This document shows, in pieces, positions 8,946-23,100 of a DNA stretch of 64,000 bases; within the stretch, counting starts at the first letter, position 1; every line of letters starts with the position of its first letter. Position numbers and translations under genes: made by a program. A model generated the notes under the pieces. The model searched no databases. It worked only from the letters and a program-made list of their open reading frames with translations, and had not been told where the DNA came from. The DNA is taken from the NCBI GenBank assembly GCA_007922305.1, contig ML677343.1:35362965-35426964 (forward strand), written 5' to 3'. The stretch comes from Dermatemys mawii. Its lineage: Eukaryota; Chordata; Testudines; Dermatemydidae.

Positions 8946-11900
8946 CGCCGCTGTGTCCCGGGGGTTGGCTCGGCTCACATGTGAGAGGTCGGAAAAGTGG
9001 TCACGTGAACTGTATGGAGGGTCCTGGCTATTGGTGCTATTCTGAGAGTTTCCCCTGTTTTATTTTTCCACATTGGTTTTCCTATGCTCAGTCTCTGGGC
9101 AGGACCTCTCCTGAGAGCTGCAGGGCTTTCAATGACCTGCGCAGTCCCTGGCCGGAGCTGGGAGATGATTTTCATTTGCAGAGTGCAAACCATCCAAGAC
9201 TTTCCTGTGTATGGTTTCTCCCCCGTCGAATCTGGGCTTGGTGCTGATCAGTTGTTTGTTGATATTCTGCAGCAGCCTGACATACAGTGTGTGCTCTAGA
9301 CAGTAGCAAAATGTGATTAGCGCTAAAGGGCCAGTTTCCTATGAACAGAGAGAGAGCTGGAAATGATCATTAGAACTGCAGAGAAATAACCTTTCGGGCT
9401 CATTACCATTCTATAAATGGGAACTCTCTTCCTGTTTTCCCTTTCGTGAATCTAGCCCAACGTTGCAGACGCTCGGGGTGGGGGTGGGGTGGGACCCTCC
9501 TCTCCTTTGGTCTGCTCATCAGGTTCAGGAAGAGATTTTGCATACAACCTTTTTGCATTTTCCTGCCCCTTGGGACATGCGCTGTCGATCTGGGAAGGGA
9601 ATGTCACTCAGCAGGCCTGGCGGGAGGAGAAGTGGAATTGCTGCTCCTTGGTGCAGCGAAGGGAATGAGCGAAAGAGGATTGGGGGCCTTGTTTACTGCA
9701 TGGTCTTGGCCTCTGATCAACAGTGGGAGTGAGAAGAGAAAAGGGAAGCTTTGCAGGACACTCCAGACAGCTCTCTGACCCCATGTGATGTGTGGAGTGT
9801 ATCGTTTGTATTGGCTAATTACAGCAGCCCCTCCTCCATTGCATTGCATCTGCAGCAGTTCCCCTGGCTCCCTGCACCCACCCCAGGAGGGAGATTCCTT
9901 CAGCTCCTGTGCCCAGCCCTTTGTCAGGAGGTGTCACCTTGTGCAGGTTGGGCTGAGGGCCACACTTGCTTTCTCATGGAATGTGAATGAATCCAGGGAG
10001 GGGCTGACACAGACCCTTCTTAGTAGTGAACAGATGGGAAATGGATGTTTATGGAATTTGTGTTTTAATCATACGAAACTGTTTGGCAGGGAGACCCACA
10101 TGAGCACAAACCCAGAGATGCCTTTGATCTGGGGCATTTTGCCTTTGGGGTATTTTCCGTGACTGATAAAGCCCTGGACAGTTTCCCTAGTTTCATAAGC
10201 AAGCGATGGAAATGATAAAACCGGAGCCAAAACCTCCCACTTGGGCTTTTTCTCTCTCCTCGGGGACTCAGACAAGTGCGGGAGCTTCTGACACACTCAG
10301 CGGTGCTGAGGATGTAGCCTGTTTCCCCCAATGCTGCCCCCACACATGGTTCAATAGAAACAGACACAGGCATGTACGCTGCAAGTCTGCAAGCTGGACA
10401 GTTCTTGGAAAGACTCCGGTGCTCAGAATTCTGGCCTGTTCTCGCTGCTTATAAAGTATTTATCACATGTTCGCTCTCTGCACGTGAAATACACCGGGAT
10501 GAGTACAGGTTAAAGTGCCAGTGGTTGGGGTTGTTTTGAACATTAATATGAAATAAACCCTTTCGTCCCTGCTTTGCCGTTGGGTGAGATTAGAAGCGTA
10601 GGTGTGAGTGCAGCGGCAATGTTTGGATTGGGCATCTGCCTGCTAATGAGATTCCAGTGAGCGGAATGGGGGGCAATAATATGATGGCTTTCAAGAGCAA
10701 ACAAGTGCTGTGTGTTATTGCACCGTCCCAACAGCTCCCATTGTCCCATCCCCTCCTGGCTGTTGACCAGGCATTAAGAAAACGTGCCCCTCCCTCCCAG
10801 AATAAAAGGGTCGGGGGAGGTTCTTTCTCTACCGAAGAACACAACTAGGAAATGATTGGATCTTTGACAGAACAAAGGTATTTTGGCTGGGCTCTGTAAT
10901 ACAGTGTGTTAATGCGTCCAGTCCCTCATTGTCTGCTGTCTGGATCCCAGCCGTCTGCCAGACAGTCACTGCGGGATGAGTCACTTGTAATGTCTGATAA
11001 TCAAGGTGAATTTTCAAAAAGCTGCCATTTTGGAATAAGGCACTATATCACCGTGGGGGGAGCGGGGGCCAGGGGAAGGCCAAGAGAGACACCTACTGCC
11101 CCCTTGCGGTACTGCAAAATGTCAGAGAGAATGTGTCATTCCAGCAAGACGTACACATGGGAAGTAGACTGTGTTAATTACAAATTAAAAATAACTTCAG
11201 CACTAATGAAAATTGTATACACAGGAGAAAAGGTCTTGGCTAATTCCAGCCCCTGGTCTTTTGAAACTCTCAACCCTTTGGGTGGGGCAGTGGATTCTGT
11301 ACCTACAGAATATATTGTAGCCCATGAAATAACGTGGTCCAAAGATGCACATGGAAAAAGGATTTCTCCCCCCAAGCACAGGTGGAAATGAGGTCTAGCT
11401 AAGGCACTTACCCAGTGGGATTGGAGGGCATGAAGAAGGATTTGGGACCCTTTGGGACCTAGTCTCTGCTGTTCATGTGCTGAAATGCCTAGTAAACAAA
11501 GGCTGACTAAAGGCACTTTGTGGCTGCTCTGTCCAAGGTGGCCACGTTCCCACGTGAGGAGAGACGTGGAGCTAAAGGGACGGTTCAGAGCCAGCGGAGC
11601 TGTTCTGTTGTACAGTAGCCGAGCAGAACATGCAAGCCCAGGGATGGCTTCTCAGTTTCCTGCTCAGAGAGCTGGGCGCCTCCACCTAGAAGTCGGGAGC
11701 TGCAGTCCAGGTCCCCCCCTGAGCTATGCTGCGGGGATTGAAAGCTGAAGCTTCAAAGCTGTGTGCTGCTGAGTGCTCCGCACGGCTCTGGCTCTAAAAG
11801 CTGCCCAGGCGTTTCCATGGCTGCGGTGGTGATGGGTCAGCGCTGGGTTCCTGGATGAGTCTTATCTCCCCTCTTCTCTTCTAAGGAAACGCTCTCGCAA

Positions 11901-14060
11901 AGGGCTGCTGCTTAGCTGGATTCCTGCATCTCTCTCTAGGACAGAGACTTAAATCCCGGCATAGCATCCTCTGCAAGAGCCCTGCTAATGGACCCCGGCA
12001 CCTTGCTATTCTGCGGAGGACACCCTCCTCCCCTGCTGCCACGCCAGGGCATTCCGGCCGGCTGCACAAAGCACGAGCGGGTATGTGCAGGCTCCCTGGG
12101 GAGACACAACTATGGAGTTTTAAAAATAAGTATTTTGTGCATGTGGCCTTCCTCTGCCCAGCCCGATGCAGACTCCCCACCTCCTGCCCACGGAAACATA
12201 CAGACCCCTGCTGGTCAGATGCTGCATTGCACCGCAAGCCGTGTCTGCCTCCATCCGCCGGCGCAGGCGCTCTCTTGTCTCTGAAGACTCTACTCCTCCG
12301 TCAGCTGGGAAGCAGCAATCCTTTCTCTTAGTATGAATCTAAGCCCCTGGCAGCCTGGCAATCCCTGTTGCCCTCCGGCAGCAATCTGCGTGTGTCTGCA
12401 CTACAGCGCTAACTCGAGTGATAGGCTCCCACTCGGAGCACCTAGGTTAGCCAAGCCCAGGTGTGAGCAGCCACACTCGAGTGGCTGTGTCTCCCCTGTG
12501 TGTGTGTCGCACATCCCCTGGTTCTTTGCATTGCACGGCTCTAGGAATCTGTCTCTGGGAATAGCAAGAGAACTTGTCTGTCCTTCTGGGCATGTAGCAT
12601 GACTTGTGGGGTGCAGCACTCCACCGATTTCGCCTGCATCTTCACCTCAGAGAGGGCAGGTTACCAGCCCAAGTGAAAGCCTCACTGGGGTTTTAGCCTT
12701 TGCCCCCAACTGGGCCAGCTAGGCTGGGTTGAAAGCACCATCAGACTGGGGTGAGAGAGGGGATGTGTGAACAGGAGGGGAGTTCAGGGTAAGAGCCCAA
12801 GATCACTGCAGCATTAGGAAGTGCCCTTTGGGCAGCCAGCCTGAGCCTGCTTCCGCAGTCCTCCAGACAGCTTGGGATCCAAGCAGGAGTGCAGACAGCA
12901 AGCCAGCTGCGTCAGCACCAGCTTGTCACCATGTGCTTATCACAAGCCCATGTCTAGACTGTCACACAAACACCCTCCTACACACACCCCGCTATTGGTC
13001 AAGCTCTGTAACAGCCCAAGGAACCGCCCTCATCCTCTGCCAGCTCTTCTCTTTGGCCCCTCTTTCCCACGTACAGCAGGGCGTGTGGTGCAAGCCGGGG
13101 CAGGCGCCCTGAAGAGGAAGGCTGTGAAATGGCACTGGCCCAGCTTCTGAAGACACAGGACTTCTGGGGAGTTCTCTCCCGCTCAGTATCAGGTCTCCTA
13201 GGCTGCAGCCCCTGCCCCTCTGCAGAACAGTTGTTTTCTTTTGAGCACTGTGTCCCAGAAGCCAATGCTACACTTATGGGCCATTCAATTACTCCTACTC
13301 CAGTGGGGCAGCAGGAAATCCCCCATGCAGCATGGATTTACCACAACAGCTGGCCCTCCCATGTCAACCTTCTGAAGGGAAAATGCTGTCCAAGCGCTCA
13401 TCCATCCATATCCAATGGACGCCCACCAGTAATCCAGGGATGTAACCCAGGGAAGGGGGATAGACACCAGCTAAGTATAAACCCCTCAGATCACAAGCAG
13501 TTGGGATGGACACCAAAGCTGTCCTTCCCAAACTCCTAAAGGGAATCTCACCCACTCGTATGAATAGCAACAACCCTCCCCTATGGCAACAAGTAGCCAG
13601 GCAACCAGAGAAACTGTCTGTTCCTCTGAGCGGTGTCTTCAAGGAAAACAGAGTACGTGAGGAGACACTCTCTCCCAAGTGGGTGGGACTTCAACCAAAA
13701 GTGTCATTGATCTGACCCAAAAGTACTTTGTATCACAAGTGGATCCTACTGCAAACGTCTCCAACAGAAAGGTCCAGATTTCTGCTCCAGTCAAAGGTAT
13801 CCTTAGGCCTGACATAAGCTGCATTTTCCTTCCCAGGGCCAGGTCAATTAATGCATCCTTATTGCTCCTGCTCGCTCCACAATCATTGATATCCTTACCC
13901 AGTAAGGGCATCTATGGGATTATCTTAAAGGAGAGAGAGAAATGTGAACTACATCTTACAGGACCGTCAATTCACAATATCAACTCAAGAAAGGTCTAGG
14001 CCCATGGGATTGTGGATGGCTCAGGAGACCTTGGCTCAACATGTAACTGTATTTTTTTTT
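8946..14060. other. Intronic sequence without recognised genes
   Basis: No exon with plausible splice sites and coiled-coil content was found. Frames of 60-160 codons occur but lack family resemblance. The 10.54-11.03 kb part looks like possible conserved non-coding DNA and is listed separately. An A/T homopolymer run at about 14,052 marks the approach to a LINE fragment. Confidence 0.5.
10540..11030. promoter_or_regulatory. Candidate conserved non-coding element
   Basis: The interval is repeat-free with moderate AT content. It has several short motif-like words, including TGAGTCA (AP-1-like) at about 10,977 and ATTAATAT at about 10,542. Conservation cannot be tested here, so this is a guess from texture and location in a large intron. 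Confidence 0.2.
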
Positions 14061-14064
14061 AAAA

Positions 14065-14720
14065 AAAAAACCCAAATAAGGTGTTAGGCTGCATAAGGAA
14101 AATGATAGAGAAAAATACAGTGGCTGGTATAAGACCATATATAGACAAATGGTTTGTCCTCATCTGGATACTGTGTGCAGGACTGCTCACCCCATCTCAA
14201 AAAGGATGTCGCAGAACGAGAAGGCATCGGAGAAGGGTGATACAAGTATGAAGAGAGATTAAAAAGATTGGGATTTTACCTGAGAAATGAGAAGATATGA
14301 TGGAAGTACATAAAAACAATCAATGGTCTGGATAGAGTAGGATAGGAGCTTTTCTCTCCTCCGAGGGACATTCAATGAAACTGAAAGTTGTCACATTCAA
14401 ACTCAATACAAATAAATATTTTTTATACAACCTGTAATTAGACAGTGGAACTTATTGCCACAGGATATTGTTGAGACAAGAACTTAGCAAGATTCAAAGA
14501 AGACCTGGACATTTTGATGGATAAAAAGAATACATAGAATTGTTTTAGCTAATGGTAACATTTTAGAAGAGAGAGAATCTCATGCTTCAAAGCATAAGCC
14601 AGTTGCTAACTATGAGGGGTGAGGCAGTAAGTCTCTTGATGGACAGATGTCAGCTTCCAGGGAGAAGGGGGCAAATAACATTACAGTCTCAGCCAGAGGA
14701 AAATGAAATGGTAATAAGGC
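14065..14720 (+). mobile_element. LINE 3' end fragment (L3/CR1-like)
   Basis: The plus strand follows the 3' reverse transcriptase and tail pattern of L3-type LINEs: a decayed RT C-terminus (14,080-14,330) and a section resembling the post-RT region, with phrases like GTGGAACTTATTGCCACAGG. Many stops and indels show it is old. Confidence 0.6.
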
Positions 14721-17365
14721 AGAGCCCCACCCGGGCAAATCTTTCAGCCTAGGGTCGTGTTTGGAGGAACAAACCAAAACAGATCCTTCTGCACTTACAG
14801 CCTGTGGTCATCAGCATAGAAAGTACAATCCCCAGTTCCTCCTCAGGAATCTCCTGTGTTGGGAGAAAGGCAAAGCTCCCTCTGCTTCTTGCTTTATGGT
14901 TCCCCTCAGGAGGCAGGGCTGTCAGAGTCACCTCCCAGCAGCCTGGCTGTCCCCCCCTTCTCTCCACATACTGCCACTCAGGCAGATCGAAGGACTAGTA
15001 CCACCATTCTGCCCAATAAAGGGCCTGACCCTCTGCTGCTTCACACAGGGAGGGGCACCTGAACTTGTCCTGTGCGACCTTGGGTAAGTCCTCAGATGGC
15101 ACCTAATGGCCTGGAGCGGAGAGACTGAGCTTGCTTCAGCACAACTGCTGCAGCTGTCAGACCGATTCCTTATTCCAGCCTGACTGACAGGAAGATTTGA
15201 AGAGTGTGGCCGGTATCATGTGCAGAAAGAAACACAATTGCTCTGTGAACAGCAGTCAGAGCTTCACTAGAATTTCTTTGAGCAAGTTTCCATAAAGGCA
15301 TGAGCCTCAGCTACCTCAGATGTGAGGTTCTGGTTTCTGGCCATCTCATGCCACATTTGCCATTTTTTAACCTAATTCTACAGCTGCATACCACTGGGTT
15401 CTTCAGAGACCACTTAGACATCCCTTTGTCAGCTAGCAGACCTAGTCTGGTTCCTCACGTATTGATTAAATTGTGAAGAAAGGCAGTTATGCTTGTAGTA
15501 AAGAAGATTTAAAGTAGGCTTTTTCCTAGCCGTTACTTCAACAAGAAGATGAAGTGAACTACTTTCAGTCAGAAATCCCTACCTTCAGTCCTTTCCCAGC
15601 AAAATCATGCTTCACCTAGCACCAGATTTAGTTCCTAGAAAGAACATGGTGTTTCATTTGAATCAGAGTCTCTTTCTTCACCATTTCACTCTAGCCTCAG
15701 GCACGCTCTAGAAAAGTCATTGCACACCCTGGTCATATTCTCTTTGCACAGCACTAGGGAGAGGTGAAAGGCAGATGCTTAGCCTGATAAAGTATTGCTG
15801 CTAAACTATCCAACACTAGCGAAATTTCTTCTTGGGATGATAAGACTCATTTGACTAGGGGACTGCTGCGTTGTGGGCATAAAAGGACAGAGTTACATGC
15901 GGAGAGCTCTGCAGAACTGCGACATGGTCTTTGCTTCAGTTTTTCACTAACATTACAAAATTAATGTACAGCCTTCTGCTTTTGGCCACAGACTTCTTCA
16001 AGGTGCTCTTGATTAAAGCCCCCAAAAGTAAATAGTGGGGATACTTTGGGCTTTTTGCCTTCTTGAGTCTGACCCTGTCACTGTTTTGTGCTTCCCAGCA
16101 GAATGAAGTCCAAGGTGTTCAGTTTTGACCTATCAAACCGTAAATGGACTGGGACCTGTTTCTGCCCCATGCCATTGGCGGCACACCCCTGACTGGCTGG
16201 AGCCGGGGCTCCCTGGCTGTAACAGGGAAGGGACTGCTGGCAGAACATTCTCCATGAGGGCATGTTTGCTTTCAGGCTGGAACAGCCCAGACTTGTTCTC
16301 CAGGGTGTGTTACAAAGTCCATCTGTTTGGGGAGGGTGGAAGGAATCATGTTCTCCCCAGTGTTCCATGCTATCTGGCTTTTTTTCCTGCGTGGTTTTGC
16401 TGTTCTTTGTTTGTTCTTCTGAGTGGTAGTTTTAATTGATGCAGGGCATCTGCACCTGGGACAGTGTCTTTTATGTAGCTTTAAAGTCTAAAAAACTAAA
16501 TAAATGCAAAAAATTATACAGCTGTGGAAAATTGCAGAATGCAACAGAAATAGCAAACTCTAAATCACAGGATCCATGCCCATAATTTTCTCCTTTTGTT
16601 TGTCAGTGTATTGGGGTGTGTTTATATTTTTGGAGTGCATGGGAGATTTTCCTGTGAGATTTCCAGTGAGACATTTAAAATCTCTTATGCAAATTGTCCC
16701 AGCAGCTAAACGCAAGGTCTGGACACACAAAGTGAATGTGCTGGGATCTGTCAAAAGGGTAGAGCCTCCATTATACTCTTAAGAAAAGAGAGAGCTTAGC
16801 AGATACCCCCTGCGCATACTCAAAGTGATATTTTGCATTTGCTTCGTTTGATGTTTGATTTGGGAAGGTGCTAGGCCTTGGGAAGATTGTCCAAGCTAAG
16901 CTTAAAAATCTAGCCCCGTCCAGAGAAGTGTGGCCAGAACTCTGACACTGGTGGAAGAATCTTTTTCACTCTCTCCATAACTCCAAAGGAGGTGAAGGGA
17001 TTTTACTCAAATGTTTGAATAAATGAATCTTCAGGCAGAGACTCAGCATGGAAAATTCCTGCCCCAAGATGTGAATGTTTCTGAAGTTCTGAGCATGTGA
17101 GTGCCAGCTGTTTTGTGATCCTAAGTATTTCCTCAATCCTGCAAACTCTCTGTAACTTCAGCCCACCTGCTCTAATGGAATATCCTGTCTAAAGAGAACA
17201 AACAGCTGGAATAATTCATTCAGCCCAAGATCTCCTCCAGGAATTCTCAGACAATCTCTGCAAAGTCTTGATCAGCCCCATTGCACATAAACCTGAATAA
17301 TAAGTGATTTGCCAGGAAAGGACCATCTTGCTATATTGTATATCCAGCTCAGGAATGTGGAAGAT
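14721..17365. other. Intronic sequence, nothing recognised
   Basis: I see no supported gene. A short phrase at about 15,070-15,100 (CGACCTTGGGTAAGTC) resembles the conserved core of tRNA-derived SINEs such as MIR. The rest is unassigned. Confidence 0.5.
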
Positions 17366-18160
17366 AGATTATTAGATTTTTAGGCCAGAAGGGATCACAC
17401 TGATCATCTAATTTGACCTCCTGCTTAACACAGGCCATCGGCTTTCATTGAATTAATTCCTGCTTCAACTCTGTGGTTGAACTAGATCCTGATTTTAAAA
17501 TTGCCAGTGATGGAGAATCCACCAGAGCCTTTGGTAAAATGTTCCAGTGGTTAATTAGCTCACTGTTAAAAATGTGCAATTTATTTCTAGTCCAAATTTG
17601 TCTACTTTCATTTTCCAGCCATCAGCTCCTGTTATACTTTTGTTTGCTAGGCTCAAATTTCTGTTCCCCATATAGAGACTTGTGACTCAAGTGTGTGATC
17701 AAGTCACCTCTTAACAAAGAGAGAGTTAAGCTAAATAGATTGAGTTCCTTGAGTCTATCGCTATAAGGATGTTTTCTAATCCTTTAATCATTTGCATGGC
17801 TCCTCTCTGCGCACTCTCCAAGTATCAACAACCTTCTTGAGTTGTGGACAGGATGCAGCATTCCAGTTAGCTGTTGCATCAGTGCCAAATACAGAAGTAA
17901 TATAACCTCCCTACTCTTCCTCAGTATTCCCATGTAAACATCCCAGGATCGCGTTCGCTTTTTTGGCCACAGCATTACACTGGGAGCTCATGTTCAGCTG
18001 ATTATCTACCATGACCGCCAGTGTTTTTTCAGATTCAGTGCTTCCCAGGATAGAGTCTCCCCTCTTGTAAATACGGGCTGCATTCTTTGTTCCTAGGTGT
18101 GTGAACTTACATTTGGCTGTATTGAAATATACCTCAGGATTACACTGAAATAACTCTGGC
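17366..18160 (-). mobile_element. LINE fragment (L3/CR1-like)
   Basis: On the minus strand it encodes decayed RT C-terminal sequence, including a motif like NMSSQCNAVAKKANAILGC at about 17,990-17,930, and runs through to a 3' end near 17,370. Several stops interrupt the frame. Confidence 0.65.
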
Positions 18161-18619
18161 AGGGTGGAGCATGCTCATTAGCCTGGGTAATTGGACAGCA
18201 GGTCTAAGAGAAGGTTCCTCCAAAATAAACCTGCAGGCAGCAAGTCCTCCCGTTGCTCGGTTTATCTGGTACCTTTTCACACTCTGCAAGCTCCACATTT
18301 TAAACCTTCAGGCGTATTGTGGAACTGGGTCTCACTCCTCACAGGGGTCTGGGGTATTTAAACCAATTTGGATAAAAAATAAAGTTAGGAATGTTTGAAG
18401 ATCTCCCTCTGCCTATGGTGGAGCTTTCCTTTCTTTCTGGCATGAGCCTTGTTCTCTAAAAGTAGGACAGTTAGGATGGCTGTGTCGAGAAATAGGACAC
18501 CTGGCCTGCTACCTTAGGATAGGCCAAAAGTCAATTGACTCGTTGAGAATTAGGTCACCTGGTCCCTTCATACACAAGATCGTGTGCTATTTCTCTGCCA
18601 ATGGGTAGCTGATCAGTAC

Positions 18620-19085
18620 ATCTACTGGGAAAAGGCAGTAGGTCCGGAGATCCATCTTCTGTTGCGAGCTCTGCAATAGACTCTCACATTGATCTTGAAC
18701 AAGTCACTTTGGCTCTGGATTTTCTAAGCTGTGTATGCAGATGTTTGCAAAATGACCGACCTAATTTGTGTGCATAATGACCATACTTAGGCTGCATGCA
18801 CAACTAAGTATTTGTCTGCACAAATAGCCATTATGCATATAACTGGCCATTGGGATGCACAAAGATCATATTTGCATGTGCAATCATAGTAACAACATGT
18901 GCAATTTAGGCATGCATATATCTTAGCAGATTAAGCTCTTAATTTGACCATGCCTTAATTGCCAACTGTAGGAAGTGGCCATAATGATACCTGCTTACCT
19001 CACAGGAGAATGGTGAGGTTTTATTAACGAACGGTCATAGAGTTGTTTGAGATCCTCACATGGAAGGTGCTTGAAATGGACAAAA
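18620..19085 (+). mobile_element. Probable tRNA-derived SINE, split by insertion
   Basis: The left part (about 18,660-18,720) has a SINE core phrase (TTGAACAAGTCACTTT). The right part (about 18,975-19,080) has the usual companion section (GATACCTGCTTACCTCACAG, then GAGATCCTCACATGGAAGGT). Between them lies about 230 bp of repeated ATGCATA/TGCACAA-like words that the SINE does not explain. Confidence 0.5.
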
Positions 19086-19549
19086 TAGTAATCATAGCAC
19101 AAAGCTTACTAAGTCCTGAGCCCTGGCCCAGCCTTGTTGGAGTGTGTTTGCTAATCTGTGTGTAATCAGCGTGTAGATGGGAGACAGGTTGGGTTGAGGA
19201 CATTTATACATAACATCAAAGCACTGTCTGACATGAGAGACCTCTTCCCCATCCTGGGCTGGCAGTATCTCTGGACACAGTCACTGGGGGCATGCAGTCT
19301 TCCTGTGGGGCTGGAAAGTGTGTCTGGTAGAGTGAGAGCAAGGTAGAGGTGTCTACAGACAGACAGTGCCACTCCTCGAAACAGAACACATCTCTGTTGC
19401 TCTCCTCCCTCCCACATCTCTGTCTGTCAGCTCTTCTGAATGGAAGCTCGGCTTGCTTTGTTTTCCTGATTTCCATTTTGTATCCTAAAATATTCACTCC
19501 AAGTTCCGCTTGACAGACGTGCCTAATCTAATCCCCACATCTGCTTTCT
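19086..19549. other. Unassigned intronic sequence
   Basis: No exon, RNA gene or recognised repeat is seen. Confidence 0.4.
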
Positions 19550-19790
19550 AATTTTCCCAGTCAGGATAAAACAAATTGGCTGGCATTAATTGCCTGTGCA
19601 GCGGCCCGAAGCTTTGAGCTCTGATTTACGAGCTTGGAGCAGGCGCTCTGCAACACATTTTTCTTAATTTATTTTTAATGAGTCTCTCAATTAATTTTCT
19701 TGGAAACATCTTAATGATGTTGGAGGCGGGTGCTAATGAGGTCTACGCCAGCGCCTCATTTTGCATATTTTAAAGTGCTGAATGGCATCA
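19550..19790. promoter_or_regulatory. Candidate conserved non-coding element
   Basis: This AT-rich, repeat-free block has clustered homeodomain-type cores: ATTAATTG at about 19,585, TTAATTTA at 19,665 and TCAATTAATTTTC at 19,688. Its neighbours are plainer. Enhancer function is inferred from texture only. Confidence 0.25.
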
Positions 19791-20149
19791 CAAGCATGCA
19801 CTCTTAGTTTTAAGAAGGGAAACTGCTTGTGGTTGGAATGTAGTGCCTCTGTCTTTGCTGAGCCTCTCAGACTTTACAGGTCTCTTGGTGGGTCCTAGAG
19901 CAAACCCCGGTCCCTGACACACCCAGCCATGCTTTCTGACCCCACTAGGTGCAGTGAGAGTGCACAGTCTGCTCTGGTGCCAAGGCTGACTGCCAGGGCC
20001 ATTTACCCAGAATGCGGATCAGAATGGGGAGATGGGAAAGGCCCACGTGCTACTGCAGGAGACTTGTGGGCAGCACAAGGGCCATGTAATTGAGCTCCCA
20101 GTTCAGCTTCTGGAAACCCTGGCTGGTTAACCCCTCTTTGTGAATTAAG
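19791..20149. other. Unassigned intronic sequence
   Basis: Nothing recognised before the DIRS-like sequence. Confidence 0.4.
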
Positions 20150-23100
20150 CACCATGGACTGTCCACCAGGGTCTCTTTACCAAGTGTCTTTATTGTCGTT
20201 CATGTTCCAAGTACGTCCCCACATAGCAGCAATTTTGTGGAGCCCCCTTCCTGCTCCCTGGCTTAGCCTTTTGTTCTGTTTGCTGAGTTACTCAGACCGT
20301 GAGCTACTTACTTCATCAGGCCCAGATGCAAGTGATCCCTTCTACCCTTCCAAACCCAAACAGCCCAAGTCCCTCCCACTCTCAGCCCCAGTGAGCCAGA
20401 GGAGATAGCATTCCAGTACCAACAGAGCCCACGGATATACCCATAGATGTTCCCACCACCACCATCTTGGTACGACTACCCATGGGCATCACCACCGGGC
20501 TCTATGCCACTCCCTCCCATGGACATATTGGGACCCTTGGGCAGCACATCACCAGCATGCCTCTCAGGGTTCAAGCCTTACCCCCTTGGCCGCAGCATTC
20601 AGGGCTTTGGAGCCTCCAGAAGACACAGAGAACTCGGAGGCCAGTGCCAAGAAAGAGGTGAGACTGAGGACCATATCCTCCTCTTTTCTGAATGAAGCCA
20701 TCTTAACTAGTCAACTTTTGCCTCTTCCAGGAGCTGGCATTGTGGCTGCACCTGTTCAGTCCACCGTTGAGGATCTTCCTTTTAGGGGCACAAAGCTTTT
20801 AGCTGACCAGGCTGATTCCTCCCTTCAGACCCTGAAGGAGTCCGGGGCTACCTTACGGTCATTGGATACCTGGACAAGAGAGACAATTTAGTTCCCAATC
20901 CCAACACAGAACACACACCTGTCAGTATCAGCCTGAATACACTACGAGAGCAATGAAAGAAAGGGAATTTCCCTGAGCACAACCACCAGGCCCACAATGT
21001 TCTTTGTCCCAGACCTCTACTTCGAAGCGCCAATTTTGTTGTGAGGTTGAGACACCATTAGACCACTCCCCGCAACTGACACAGCCAACCAAAATTTCAC
21101 AACCATTTGGCCACCAATTGATAGTGTTCTGCAGTGCCTGGGAATGTATAATGTCAGATCGATGAGTCCTAGAGATCATCCAAGCCAGTTACCCCATTCA
21201 TTTTATCTCCCTGTTTCCTCCACAACACCCTTCTCCATCCCTCTTCAGGGGCCCTTCTCAGAAGAGTTTACTGCAATAAGACGTAGACCTCTCCTCCAGT
21301 TAGGAGCCGTAGAACCAGTACCTCAAATTCTACAAGGCAAAGGGTTCTACTCATTATTGCCTAATCCTCAAAAGGAAGGGAGGTTGGGGACGATATTAGA
21401 CCTCAGAGCTCTCACCAAGTTTGTCAAGGCTCAAAAAATTCAAGATGGGCATTTTAGCAATGATCATTCCAGCATTGGAACAGGGAGACTGGTTTTCAGC
21501 CCTCTGCCTTCAGGACACTTATTTTCACATTTTGATTCTTCTGACTCAGACTCACTCTGGGACATGACCACTATCAATACTGAGTGCTCTCCTTCCCGAA
21601 GAGCATTTTCTAAGGTTCTCTCATTAGTGGTTGCTCACTTACATTACCAAAAAATAATGATCCACTCTTACCTGGCCAATTGTCTCCTCAGAACCCAATC
21701 TCTCCAGGAGGCTCACCAAGTCACCAAAGCTATAATGCACTTGTTTACAGAACTGGGCCTACATATCAGCACCCAGAAGTCACCTCACTCCACTGCAACG
21801 CCTGGAGTTTATAGGAGCTGAACTCAACTCATTACAGGCCTCAGTGTAGGTTACTGTCCTTAGTCACATTCAGAGAGACTGTTCAGAACAGCCCACAACT
21901 ATCAGCCAGACTTTACCTTCAACTCTTGGGGCATCTGACAGTGGGCATGGTGGTGATATCACATGCCAGACTTCACACACAATGCCTTCCAAATGTGTTT
22001 CAATTCAATCTACTGACCAAACAGGGACAGGCCTTTCACCACCCACCAGGATCAAAAACTCCTTAGACTGGTGGAAGGCTCCTGCCAACATTTTCGAAGC
22101 GGTCCCCTTTTGGCAAACATCACCGTTGTTGCTCCTCACCATGGATGCATCACTCATAGCCTCGGGCGCGCATCTAAACAGCCTCATGATGCACGGCAAA
22201 TGGTCACCAACATAGATGTCCCTTCACATCAATCTCCTTGGGCTAAGAGTAGTCAGAAATGCCTGCACCCCTTTCCTCCCACTGATCACACACAAAAATC
22301 CTAACAGACAACATAGTGCGTATGTATTACATCAGTTGACAGGGGACCCAGATCACTTCTGCACCTAGGGAGGGCAATGAGGCTATGGAATTTGTGTGTC
22401 TCCCACAATGTTACACTCTGCAGTGTACTTCTCGGGCACACAAATCTCGATATCAGACAGTTTCAGTAGCAAATTCTCACACAACCATGAGTGGGAGATA
22501 TACCCGACAGTACTATGACGTATTTTGATTATGAGGGACACCCTCCACCCGTTTGCCACTCACCTGACCAAGAAATGTCCACGCTACTGCTCTGGAGTGG
22601 GGCTAGGTCAACATTCCCTAGGCAATGCTCTGTTCATCCCCAGGAAGAGGGACCTTCTCTACGCCTTTCCTCCGTTTCCTCTACTGTTGAAGGTCCAGAG
22701 AGAGACAGAACCCACAGCATTCTGATTGCACCCACTTGGCCAAGCCAGACCTAGTATCCTTACCTGTCACAGCTCATGACATGCCCACCAATCCCTCTCC
22801 CAGTCATTCCGCACATCGGCTCACAGAACAGAGGACATACTCTACATCCAAACTGGGGGACTCTCCACCTCAAGGCATGTCTCCTGCTTGGTTCCAACAC
22901 ATAGAAAGCTCCTATTCAAGGATGGTACAAGAGGTTCTGTTTCACAGCAGAAAGTCGTCAACTTGATATATTAGCTGCAAAAATGGTCCAGATTTCAAAT
23001 TTGGTGCTCTTCCCAACAAATCTCCCCAACATCCTAGACTATGCATTGACCCTAAAGAGATCAAGTCTATCTTTAAGCTCTCTCCAGGTCCACCAAGCAG

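Noticed and set aside
8351..9247. Several 180-260 codon frames on both strands
   Set aside because: They lie in the G-rich minisatellite and reflect its composition.
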